Position numbers and translations under genes: made by a program
Shown: positions 22,102 to 30,824 of the stretch, piece after piece
Layout of the letters: each line of letters begins with the position of its first letter
Numbering within the stretch: position 1 is the first letter of the stretch
The notes under the pieces: generated by a model
Database searches by the model: none
What the model was told of the DNA's origin: nothing
Seen by the model: only the letters and a program-made list of their open reading frames with translations
Assembly: GCA_023264735.1 (NCBI GenBank)
Contig: JAHFVD010000033.1
Location: forward strand, 1-64,000
DNA length: 64,000 nt
Direction: 5' to 3'
From: Mycobacterium sp.
GTDB taxonomy: Bacteria; Actinomycetota; Actinomycetes; Mycobacteriales; Mycobacteriaceae

Positions 22102-22854
22102 GTGAACACGACGGCGCAGAAGTGGTGCGCGTGGGGCGGGGTGGCCCTGGCGGTGACGTTCATCGTGGGATGGGCCGGAATCGGCGGGTTCGTCCCACCG
22201 CCGTCGCCGAACAAGAGCGCGGCCGAAATCACGGAGTTCTTCGTCAGCCACCAGACGCGGATCCAGATCGGGCTGTTCCTCTGTCTGGTCGGCTCCGGCA
22301 TCTATGCGTTCTTCACGGGCGCGATCAGCACCCAGATAAAGCGGATCGAGGGTCAGAACTCGCCGCTGCATTACACGCAGGTTGTGGCCGGCGCCGGTGT
22401 GGCCTGCGGCTTCACGATGGGCCTGATGGTCTGGTACACGTGCTCGTATCGACCGGAGCTCGATCCGATCATGACGCTGCGGCTCAACGATCTGGCCTGG
22501 TTCATCTGGGTGGGCTGGGCCTACCTGCCGGCGGCCCAAACGATCGCCGTCGGCATCGCGATCCTGCGAGACAAACGTCCTGAACCCGTCTTCCCGCGCT
22601 GGCTCGGCTATTGCAGTCTGTGGTGCTCACTGCTTTACCTGCCCGGCGGTCTGGCAGTGTTCTTCCATTCCGGCCCATTGGCCTGGAACGGCCTGATCAC
22701 CTGGTGGTTCCTCGTCGTTGCGTACTTCATCTGGGTCGTTGCGATCACCTATGGGCTGGTCTGGAAGGCGATCCCGCATCAGGAGCGTGAAGAGGCCGCC
22801 GCGGCGGCGCTGAGCGGGACGCCGGACACGAGCTCCGTCACAACGACGTCCTGA
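22102..22854 (+). CDS. Polytopic membrane protein of unknown function (paralog A)
   Basis: GTG start; shares PPPSP, KRIEG, PVFPRW.GY and SGPLAWNGL.(T/S)WW with 25290-26075. Confidence 0.8.
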   Translation: MNTTAQKWCAWGGVALAVTFIVGWAGIGGFVPPPSPNKSAAEITEFFVSHQTRIQIGLFLCLVGSGIYAFFTGAISTQIKRIEGQNSPLHYTQVVAGAGVACGFTMGLMVWYTCSYRPELDPIMTLRLNDLAWFIWVGWAYLPAAQTIAVGIAILRDKRPEPVFPRWLGYCSLWCSLLYLPGGLAVFFHSGPLAWNGLITWWFLVVAYFIWVVAITYGLVWKAIPHQEREEAAAAALSGTPDTSSVTTTS

Positions 22855-22896
22855 CCACACCAGAACCCAGATTCCTACTCACGCCCGGAGGAATGC

Positions 22897-24234
22897 ATGT
22901 CCAACACTGCTCGAGTCGTCGGCGATCTACCGAAACTCTGCGATATGGACGAGGGGGTCTTAAGTCCCCGGATTTACACCGATCCCGATATCTATCAGTT
23001 GGAGCTTGAGCGCATCTTCGGCCGCGCTTGGGTCCTGCTATGCCCGGACCATCAGATTCCCGAGCCCGGAGACTTCTTCAACACTTATGTGGGCGCGGAC
23101 CGGGTGGTCGTCATCCGCCAAAGGGACGGGTCGATCAAGGCACTGCTCAACCAGTGCCGGCACCGGGGAAACGAGCTCGTACGCCCGGACTCGGGCAATG
23201 CCAAAGCATTAACGTGCTCGTACCACGGCTGGACCTACGACCTGGCGGGGAACCTTCGGAACGTACCGCACGAGGACATCGTGTTCCCTGACGGCTTCGA
23301 CAAGGCCCCCTGGGGGTGCGCGTCGATGGCGCAGGTCGAGACGTACAAGGGTCTCGTGTTCGGTACCTGGGATCCGACGGCACCGACTCTGCTGGACTAC
23401 CTCGCGGATGCAGCGTGGTACCTCGACATCATGCTGGACCGCTTCGAAGGCGGCCTGGAACTTGTTGGCGGGGTGAACAAGTGGATCGTCAAGGCCAACT
23501 GGAAAGTCATCGCCGAGCAGTTCGTCAACGACATGCTGCACCCGGAGATGACGCACATCTCGGCATTCATGGCGAGCATCCCGGCCGGCGCGGATATGTC
23601 GCAGTATCAACTACCGACCACTGGCCGTCAGTTCACCTCGCGAAACGGGCACGGCCTGGGTTTCTGGACCGACGGTCCGGTCCACGAGCTGACCCTCGGA
23701 AACGACGTCAGGAAGTACCAGATGGAGACCTCCTACCCCGCAGCCGTGGCGCAGATCGGCAAGGCTCGCGCAGACGTGCACATTGCCCACGCCAACGTCT
23801 TCCCGGCCACCATCGCGTTGCCGGGCTTTAACTCGCTGCGCACTGTGCACCCATTGTCGGCGACCGAATCCGAAGTCTGGAGCTGGCAGTTCGTGCCCGC
23901 TGCCGCCCCACCAGGGGTCAAGAAGCAGTGGGCGCTAGGTACGCAACGCACCTTCGGCGCGGGCGGGTTGTTCGAAGCCGACGACAGCGCGGTGTGGGCT
24001 GGCGTGCAGCGAACCCTGCGCGGCGTCATGGGACAGCGCAATCCGTTCAACGTCCAGATGGGAGACCGGACCAATCGCGGCCCGGACCCGGACTATCCGG
24101 GGCGGGTGACCCAACGGGCCTACTCCGAGGTCGCAGCCCGTGGCTTCTACAGCCGGTGGGCCGACATGCTCGCCTGCGAGACCTGGACCGAACTCGATGA
24201 GGCCGCAAACGCCCGGGACGGAGTGCGGCAGTGA
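22897..24234 (+). CDS. Rieske-type aromatic ring-hydroxylating dioxygenase, alpha subunit
   Basis: CRHRGNELVRPDSGNAKALTCSYHGWTYDLAGNL Rieske motif; NWKVIAEQFVNDMLHPEMTH mononuclear-iron region. Confidence 0.92.
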   Translation: MSNTARVVGDLPKLCDMDEGVLSPRIYTDPDIYQLELERIFGRAWVLLCPDHQIPEPGDFFNTYVGADRVVVIRQRDGSIKALLNQCRHRGNELVRPDSGNAKALTCSYHGWTYDLAGNLRNVPHEDIVFPDGFDKAPWGCASMAQVETYKGLVFGTWDPTAPTLLDYLADAAWYLDIMLDRFEGGLELVGGVNKWIVKANWKVIAEQFVNDMLHPEMTHISAFMASIPAGADMSQYQLPTTGRQFTSRNGHGLGFWTDGPVHELTLGNDVRKYQMETSYPAAVAQIGKARADVHIAHANVFPATIALPGFNSLRTVHPLSATESEVWSWQFVPAAAPPGVKKQWALGTQRTFGAGGLFEADDSAVWAGVQRTLRGVMGQRNPFNVQMGDRTNRGPDPDYPGRVTQRAYSEVAARGFYSRWADMLACETWTELDEAANARDGVRQ

Positions 24235-24800
24235 CGACGACCACGTCCAACGGTCTGCCCGGGCTGGCCGCGGCACCCACCCCTCAGCAGCTCGCGGCGC
24301 TTCTTCGTCAGCACCGGGTGGAACAGTTCTACTACGCCGAAGCCAGGCTGATCGATGAGCGCAACTTTGCCGAGTGGCTCGATCTCTTCACCGACGACAC
24401 CCGCTATCTGCTGCCGATCCACCGCAACCAGACCACGCACACGTTCACCGACGAACTCGGCGACGCGGGGCTGGCGCACTTCGACGACAACAAAGAGATA
24501 CTCGCCCGCCGGGTGCACCGGATGGCCTCCGGGCTGGCCTGGACCGAAGACCCACCCTCCATCCAGCGCCACCTCATCACCAATGTCCAGGTCACCGAAC
24601 TGCCCGATCACGAGCTCGAGGTAGAAAGCTATTTCCAGGTACACCGCTACCGCCTCGACCGGGAAGTCGAGGTGTTTACCGGAGAGCGGCGAGATCGTCT
24701 GCGCCCAAACGCCTTTGGACATGGTTACCGAATCGCTGCGCGCGTGGTGTACCTCGACCACACCACGGTGCTGGCTAACAATCTCAACCTCTTCTTCTAA
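24231..24800 (+). CDS. Aromatic ring-hydroxylating dioxygenase, beta subunit
   Basis: VEQFYYAEARLIDERNFAEWLDLFTDDTRYLLPI; GTG overlaps the alpha stop. Confidence 0.9.
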   Translation: MTTTTSNGLPGLAAAPTPQQLAALLRQHRVEQFYYAEARLIDERNFAEWLDLFTDDTRYLLPIHRNQTTHTFTDELGDAGLAHFDDNKEILARRVHRMASGLAWTEDPPSIQRHLITNVQVTELPDHELEVESYFQVHRYRLDREVEVFTGERRDRLRPNAFGHGYRIAARVVYLDHTTVLANNLNLFF

Positions 24801-24875
24801 TCCCGGCCGCTCGGCGACCACTTGGCGAACATCACGGCCCCACCGGCAGGACACGGTATGAGGAGACTTCCAGCC

Positions 24876-25214
24876 ATGACGAATGAACTACTCGCGTGTC
24901 GAGTCGACGATCTCAAGCAAGGTCAGTCCCTGCGAATCGACGTACAAGACGTAGGAGGGGACATGACGGCCGCCATCGCACTGCACCGGGTGGGCGACGA
25001 GTTCTATGCCACCGACGACCTGTGCACCCACGAGAAATGGTCGTTGGGTGAGGACGGCGCACTCGAGGGCCACGAGATCGTCTGTTGCTTGCACTTGGCC
25101 GCGTTCGACGTCCGCGACGGCGCGGCGACGCGGTTCCCCGCCTCGGTGCCCCTCAAGGTATATCCGGTCCGAATCGTCGAGGGCGAAGTCTGGATTGGCC
25201 TGAACCCCAAGTGA
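24876..25214 (+). CDS. Rieske 2Fe-2S ferredoxin component
   Basis: DDLCTHEKWSLGEDGALEGHEIVCCLHLAAFDVRDG (CxH...CxxH). Confidence 0.88.
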   Translation: MTNELLACRVDDLKQGQSLRIDVQDVGGDMTAAIALHRVGDEFYATDDLCTHEKWSLGEDGALEGHEIVCCLHLAAFDVRDGAATRFPASVPLKVYPVRIVEGEVWIGLNPK

Positions 25215-25289
25215 GCGGATAGGCGGTGACGCGAGTCCGCAATTCCATGCTGGTCAGACCCTTCGGGCAAACCAACGAGAGGCAAGAAT

Positions 25290-26075
25290 GTGAATCCGAG
25301 GATCGAACGGTGGTGCATCTGGTCCGGCGCACCAATGTACGTGTTATTCGCCGTGGGCTTCATCGCGTTCGCCAAATTCATGCCCCCTCCCTCACCCGAA
25401 GCCAGCGCGGAGCAGATCGCCGAGTTGTACGGCTCGAGAGTCAACGGCATTCGGATCGGAGCGATCCTCGTTTGTCTGGGAGCGGCGCTACTGGCGCCCT
25501 ATTACGGCGCACTCTGTGTGCAGATGAAGCGCATCGAGGGTCGACAGTCCCCGCTGACATACGCACAACTCATGCTTGCCGCGTGCTTCATTCTGGAATT
25601 CATCTTTCCGATGTTCATCATGCAAGGCATCGTCTACCGACCTGGTAGGCCGGCAGACATCGTGCAGGCGATGAGCGATACGACGTGGTTGTTGTTCGTC
25701 GGCGTCGTCTCAACGGGCGCACTGCAATTCGTCGTTATCGCCGTAGCCATCTTCGCCGACAAGTCCGAGCATCCCGTGTTCCCCCGCTGGGTCGGTTATT
25801 TCAACTGCTGGGTCACCCTCTCTTTCGTCGCCGGCAACGCCATCTTCTTCGTCAAGAGCGGCCCACTGGCATGGAATGGACTCCTGTCCTGGTGGATAAC
25901 GATCGTGGCCTACGGGATATGGCTAGTTGTGATGCTGGTGATGATGCTCAAATCCGTGACGAACCAGCAGACCGCAGCACCTCGGGGCGAAGAAGGGCCG
26001 AGCATCGAGCATCGTGTCGCGCTCCTCGAGACAGAGCTGAAATCCTTCCGCGCCGCTGCGGCAAAGGCTCGCTGA
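25290..26075 (+). CDS. Polytopic membrane protein of unknown function (paralog B)
   Basis: Homologous along its length to 22102-22854 by eye; C-terminal coiled extension. Confidence 0.8.
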   Translation: MNPRIERWCIWSGAPMYVLFAVGFIAFAKFMPPPSPEASAEQIAELYGSRVNGIRIGAILVCLGAALLAPYYGALCVQMKRIEGRQSPLTYAQLMLAACFILEFIFPMFIMQGIVYRPGRPADIVQAMSDTTWLLFVGVVSTGALQFVVIAVAIFADKSEHPVFPRWVGYFNCWVTLSFVAGNAIFFVKSGPLAWNGLLSWWITIVAYGIWLVVMLVMMLKSVTNQQTAAPRGEEGPSIEHRVALLETELKSFRAAAAKAR

Positions 26076-26217
26076 TGTCGACTTCCACAGTTCATCGATT
26101 TGGCGCGCAGACTGTCGGCTACGGCAGGTGTGACAGCGCCCCGGCGCGTCAATAAGACCGGACCACGGCCGATCCCCTCCCCTCCGGGGGACCCGCCATG
26201 ACCCGTTTGACGCTAGG

Positions 26218-26236
26218 CCCGATTATCACAATCGGG
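26218..26236. terminator. Hairpin CCCGATT-ATCAC-AATCGGG
   Basis: Perfect 7-5-7 inverted repeat downstream of the dioxygenase operon. Confidence 0.45.
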
Positions 26237-26261
26237 AACGCCCGATGCGCACTTTTCACCA

Positions 26262-26275
26262 ACTTGAATTCAAGT
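26262..26275. promoter_or_regulatory. 14-bp perfect palindrome ACTTGAATTCAAGT
   Basis: Self-complementary sequence in an AT-rich intergenic patch. Confidence 0.45.
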
Positions 26276-26319
26276 ATTTCCGCGCATCCAGCTAACGCCC
26301 AGGGAAGAGCCGCAAGGGA

Positions 26320-26928
26320 TTAACGCGGTGCCCGCCACATCGGCCACAACGACGGACCGCCCTCGGGCAGCACGATCTCCCCGGTCACTTCGAAGCCGAA
26401 TCGCTCGTAGTAGGGGATGTTCTCGGGATTACTCGACTCCAGATAGGCGGGGGCGTATTCGGCGTCGCACCGATCCAGCCGCGACTGCATGAGCGCCCGG
26501 CCGAACCCGCCGCCCCGCACGATGGGGTCGCTGCCGATGATGGCCAGATACCAGTGCGGTTCCTCGGGGTGATGTTCCTTCATCAGGTCGGTGATCGTCC
26601 GCGCGACCGCCAGCCGGCCCCGACATGCACGGAGCATGGCAGGCAGCATCGCGAGTTGTTCGCGCGGCGTCTGCTGCCACCGGCCGGGCGGGCCCCACAA
26701 CGCGGCGGCCCCCACTCCGTCCTCGGACACGGCGACCTCGCTGCCGCGACCGGCGAGGAAGTGGTGGCGGGCCAGGGCACCGAAGAAGCCGGGCAGCGCC
26801 GCCTTGCGGCGCTCGACATCGGGTTGCACCCACGACATGACCGGGTCGTCATGGAACGCCCGCCCGAGCACCTGAGCCAGCGCGGGGATGTCGCCCTTGC
26901 GGGCGGGACGGACGTCGATGGGCACCAC
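26320..26928 (-). CDS. GNAT-family N-acetyltransferase
   Basis: VRPARKGDIPALAQVLGRAFHDDPVM...VRGGGFGRALMQSRLDRCDAE...YYERFGFEVTGE. Confidence 0.88.
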   Translation of the reverse strand: MVPIDVRPARKGDIPALAQVLGRAFHDDPVMSWVQPDVERRKAALPGFFGALARHHFLAGRGSEVAVSEDGVGAAALWGPPGRWQQTPREQLAMLPAMLRACRGRLAVARTITDLMKEHHPEEPHWYLAIIGSDPIVRGGGFGRALMQSRLDRCDAEYAPAYLESSNPENIPYYERFGFEVTGEIVLPEGGPSLWPMWRAPR

Positions 26929-26934
26929 TGCAGG

Positions 26935-27822
26935 TTAGCCACCCAAAATAAGTTCGGCCTGTCGCTGCGACCAGTCCCACAGCCGGGCTGCTTGCTCGGG
27001 GTCCACGGCCCAGGCCGCATAGCCACCCTCGATGCCCTCCACCTGTGGATCGGCAATACGGCAGTCCTCCAGATACCGGCCGCCGAGCCCGTCAAGTTCG
27101 GGGCTGGTGGCTGCCCAGACCGTGGTGGCCGCACCGTGAGCGACGTCGGTCACCTCGAGGTTGGCCAGCGTGCCGCCCTCGCTGAAGTCGTCGCGGGTCA
27201 TGTGCCGGGCCAGGTCGGTGTAGACCACCCCGGGGTGCACGGCGAAGGAGTGCACACCGCGCGGGCCCCAGCGCCGCTCGGCCTCGACGGTGAACAACAC
27301 GTTGGCGGTCTTGCTCTGCCCGTAGGCCTGCCACTTGTCGTAGGCGCTTTCGTCGTCGTAGTTGGGGTCCTCCCAGCGGATGCCGCTGAGTTGGTGCCCG
27401 CGGCTGCTGAGGTTGACGATGCGGGTGCCGTCCCCGAATGCCTCGGCCAGTCCGGTGGTGAGCACGAAGTGGCCGAGATGGTTGGTGCCGAGCTGCATTT
27501 CGTAGCCCTGCACGGTGCGCGTCAGCGGCGGCGCCATCACTCCGGCGTTGTTGATCAGCACATCGATGCGGTCGTGGCGTCCCGCGATGGCTTCGACGGC
27601 CGCGCGCGCCGAGCGGAGGTCACCGAGTTCAAGCTGGACCGTCTCGCAGTCGATGGCCGCGCGGGTCTTGTCCACGTCGCGCACCGCGGCGACGATCTGC
27701 GCCCCGGCCGACTGCAGGGCTCGGGCGGTCTGCAGCCCCAGGCCGGTCGAGGCACCGGTGATCACGACGGTGCGCCCGGCCAGATCGATGCCGTCGAGAA
27801 CGTCGGCGGTGGTCTTACTCAT
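26935..27822 (-). CDS. Short-chain dehydrogenase/reductase
   Basis: VVITGASTGLGLQTARAL, DVLINNAGVMA, YGQSKTANVLF. Confidence 0.9.
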   Translation of the reverse strand: MSKTTADVLDGIDLAGRTVVITGASTGLGLQTARALQSAGAQIVAAVRDVDKTRAAIDCETVQLELGDLRSARAAVEAIAGRHDRIDVLINNAGVMAPPLTRTVQGYEMQLGTNHLGHFVLTTGLAEAFGDGTRIVNLSSRGHQLSGIRWEDPNYDDESAYDKWQAYGQSKTANVLFTVEAERRWGPRGVHSFAVHPGVVYTDLARHMTRDDFSEGGTLANLEVTDVAHGAATTVWAATSPELDGLGGRYLEDCRIADPQVEGIEGGYAAWAVDPEQAARLWDWSQRQAELILGG

Positions 27823-27874
27823 GCGCCGCTCCTCCTCATCGCTCGTGTCTCGCTCTGCATAGCCGTCGGCGGTC

Positions 27875-28669
27875 TCATGCAGGATCTCCCGTCTGGCTGG
27901 CGGTGGACCGCCATACCGGGGGCCGGTTCTCCCGCCAGGCGGCCGGCCCCTCGGCCGCGTCCGGGCCGCCCATCAATTTCAGGTGCACCGTAGTCTCCTG
28001 CGCCGCCACCGCGTCGGCGTCCATCTCACTCCACAGCAGCCGCTTGCTGTAGGCCACCGATGCGGGGTTGGCGTTGACGGCGACATCGCGCGCGAGTTCC
28101 AGTGCCGCGGGCAGCACCTCGTCGGCCGGCAGGGCGCGGCTGGCGATCCCCCGCGCTGCGGCCTCACTGCCGGTGAACGTGCGGCCGGTGAGCAGGATGT
28201 CGGCGGCCACGGCCAGGCCAACGGCGTGCTTGAGGGTGTAGTGCACCGCGCAGTCGCCGACCATGCCCCGGCGCACCTGCGGGATGGCCAGCTTGGCGCC
28301 TTGAGCGACCAGCCGGATATCGCACTGCAGCGCCAGCGTCAGGCCGATGCCGATGGCGGGTCCGTTGACCGCGGCGATGACGAGCTTGCGCACCCGCCAG
28401 GCCGGCGGCTGAACGGGTGAGGCGCTGAACCCGTCTTCGGGGGTGTCGAACGCCGACGCCTGCGCCGTCATATCAGCGCCGGCGCAGAACGCCCGGCCCG
28501 CGCCGGTCACCACAACCGCGCGCACCGTGTCGTCTACGTCGCAGCGGCGGTAGGCCTCGCCGAGCTGGCGGGCGGTGTCACCGGAAAACGCGTTGAGCCG
28601 CTCCGGGCCGTCCAGGGTGATCAAGGCGACGCCGGCGGAGTCGACGTCGACGTCGACGGTGGTAGCCAT
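27875..28669 (-). CDS. Enoyl-CoA hydratase/isomerase family protein
   Basis: ALITLDGPERLNAFSGD, VVTGAGRAFCAGADM, AAVNGPAIGIGLTLALQCDIRL; ATG at 28669. Confidence 0.9.
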   Translation of the reverse strand: MATTVDVDVDSAGVALITLDGPERLNAFSGDTARQLGEAYRRCDVDDTVRAVVVTGAGRAFCAGADMTAQASAFDTPEDGFSASPVQPPAWRVRKLVIAAVNGPAIGIGLTLALQCDIRLVAQGAKLAIPQVRRGMVGDCAVHYTLKHAVGLAVAADILLTGRTFTGSEAAARGIASRALPADEVLPAALELARDVAVNANPASVAYSKRLLWSEMDADAVAAQETTVHLKLMGGPDAAEGPAAWRENRPPVWRSTASQTGDPA

Positions 28670-28686
28670 ACGGTGTTCCTCACTGC

Positions 28687-29925
28687 TCAACTCAGCGCGG
28701 TGGTGATGCCCAACGCCAGAACGCACAGCACCACCACTGCGGTCGTTATGACGTAACCAATCAACGCGGTGCGGCCGATCACGAACCGCCCCATGAGTTC
28801 ACGATCTCGGCCCAGCCCGATCATCGCCACCAGCAGCGGCACCAGCAGCACGGCATTGAGCACCTGACTACCGACCAGGATCGCCACCAGCGGAGCGTTG
28901 GGAATCAGGACGATGGCCGCGCCGAGCACGGTGACGATCCCGTACGTCAGATAGAACGTCCGCGCATCGCGGTAGGGGTCGTCCATCGCTGCTTCGACGC
29001 CGGCGTATTCGCAGACCGAATAGGCGGTGGACAACGGCAGGATCGAGGCGGCGAGGAAGGCAGCACCGATCAACCCGACGCCGAACAACGTGGCGGCAGC
29101 GTTCCCGGCGAGCGGCTGCAACGCGATCGCGGCGTCAGCGGCGTCGGTGATGCTGCGCCCATTGCGATGCAGGGTCGCCGCGCAGGCCACCACGACGAAG
29201 AACCCGATCACCCCGGTCAGCACCGCGCCGGTGATGACATCCACTCGTTCCAGCGGTAGATCGTCGGTGCGCAGCTTCTTGTCCACGGCATAGGACTGCA
29301 TGAATGCCAGACCCCACGGCGCCAATGTGGTGCCAACGGTTGCGGTGACTATCGCGATCGCGGAACCGGTCATCGGCATGGTCGGCACGAAGGTCCCGTG
29401 CAGTGCCGCTCCCCAGTCGGGCTTGGCCAGGAATCCGGAGGCGATATACGCAAGGAACACGGTGGACAGCAGTAACAGCAGATGCTCGACGCGATGGAAG
29501 CTGCCGCGCAAGACAAGCAGTGAGACCGCCGCCGCCGCGACCGGCACGCTGATGTAGCGGCTGATCCCGAACACCTCGAATCCCGCTGCGATGCCGGCGA
29601 ATTCGGCGCAGGTGGTGCCGATATTGGCGACAACGAGGGCAGCAAGGACAGCACCGCCAACACGAACGCCGTAGCGCTGCCGCACCAATCCGATGAGCCC
29701 CTGGCCGGTCACCACGCCCATCCGGGCCGCCAGGCTGTGGAAGACGATCAGCGCGACGGTGGACAACAACAGGACCCAGAGCAGCTGATAGCCGTGGTCG
29801 GCGCCCAGCACTGAGTATGTGGTGATGCCGGCCGGGTCGTCATCGGACAAGCCGGCCAGTAACCCTGGGCCTACGACGGCCAGCAGCGCGGTGAATCTCG
29901 TCGCCGTGCGGCTCGGGGTCCTCAT
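28687..29925 (-). CDS. NRAMP-family divalent metal transporter
   Basis: VVGPGLLAGLSDDDPAGITTYSVLGADHGYQLLWVLLLS; multiple TMs; ATGA overlap with 29922-30764. Confidence 0.88.
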   Translation of the reverse strand: MRTPSRTATRFTALLAVVGPGLLAGLSDDDPAGITTYSVLGADHGYQLLWVLLLSTVALIVFHSLAARMGVVTGQGLIGLVRQRYGVRVGGAVLAALVVANIGTTCAEFAGIAAGFEVFGISRYISVPVAAAAVSLLVLRGSFHRVEHLLLLLSTVFLAYIASGFLAKPDWGAALHGTFVPTMPMTGSAIAIVTATVGTTLAPWGLAFMQSYAVDKKLRTDDLPLERVDVITGAVLTGVIGFFVVVACAATLHRNGRSITDAADAAIALQPLAGNAAATLFGVGLIGAAFLAASILPLSTAYSVCEYAGVEAAMDDPYRDARTFYLTYGIVTVLGAAIVLIPNAPLVAILVGSQVLNAVLLVPLLVAMIGLGRDRELMGRFVIGRTALIGYVITTAVVVLCVLALGITTALS

Positions 29926-30764
29926 GACGTCGGCTCGTTGACGTGGTGGCGTCGCGGCCACACCCGAGAGCGCAGGAATCGGCGGCCCATCATCGCCGGC
30001 GCGTGGTCCAGCCGTTCCCGCCAGCGTCCGGCGTGCTCGGCCGGCATGGCCGCGACGATCCGTGCCGCTTCGGTGCGGGGCAAAGCGCGCAGGACCCGCT
30101 CGCCGACCACCGGGTGGGCGACACCCACGACCTCGGCGGCGACATCCGGGCCCCTCGCCACGAGGATTTCCGACGCCGACTTGGTATCCATGCGGCCGAC
30201 GAGTGCGGCCAGCCCCCGCGCGTCGAGATGGTGCACGGCGGCAAGCGGAGTGGCGAGTTGAACGGCGTGACCACGCTCCGACGTCAGGTGCAGATCCGAC
30301 CAGGCAATGACGTCCTGTCCGGCGGGGCCCGCGATCAGGCCCAGCTTCAGCCGCCGCAACACTGCGCCGAACCCGACTTCGACCCCGGCCAGTTCGAATC
30401 GGCCGGCCGGGGTGCGTGCCAGCACCACGTCGGCGACCCGGGCCAGACGCTGCCCGACGACATCGATCACCTGGGTGTCCAGGACGTCGCGTACCAGCAG
30501 AATCTCGCGCTCATCGAGGGTGTCGGCTCCGAACCGCTCGGCACCGGCGGCATCGGTGCTCAGCACCACTTGGCTGGGCCCGAAGTCGGTCACCTGGTCC
30601 CACGGCACCAACAGCGACGAGCCGTGCCTGCGCGTGATCAGCAGACGCGCCACCATCTGCGGGCCGGATTCACCCAGGCTCGCGGTCAGGTCGGCGAGCC
30701 GGCCGAGCACCCGCCCGTCGGATCCTAGGACAGCGCCACCGATGACGCCGCTGAGCAACAGCAC
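29922..30764 (-). CDS. Cytosolic PRC-barrel plus MgtE N-terminal-like protein coupled to NRAMP
   Basis: GSDGRVLGRLADLTASL (PRC-like) and ARGLAALVGRMDTKSASEIL...RVLRALPRTEAARIVAAMPAEHAGRW (MgtE_N-like). GTG at 30764; the supplied ORF to 32102 is an over-extension. Confidence 0.72.
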   Translation of the reverse strand: MLLLSGVIGGAVLGSDGRVLGRLADLTASLGESGPQMVARLLITRRHGSSLLVPWDQVTDFGPSQVVLSTDAAGAERFGADTLDEREILLVRDVLDTQVIDVVGQRLARVADVVLARTPAGRFELAGVEVGFGAVLRRLKLGLIAGPAGQDVIAWSDLHLTSERGHAVQLATPLAAVHHLDARGLAALVGRMDTKSASEILVARGPDVAAEVVGVAHPVVGERVLRALPRTEAARIVAAMPAEHAGRWRERLDHAPAMMGRRFLRSRVWPRRHHVNEPTS

Positions 30765-30824
30765 GGTGGAAGCATAGGACCGCACTCGTTGATTAATGCA
30801 GCTGTATGAAGTTACGATCGCGCC

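Noticed and set aside
26554-27993. 479-aa plus-strand ORF antisense to GNAT and SDR genes
   Set aside because: Shadow ORF; both minus-strand genes have clear family motifs.
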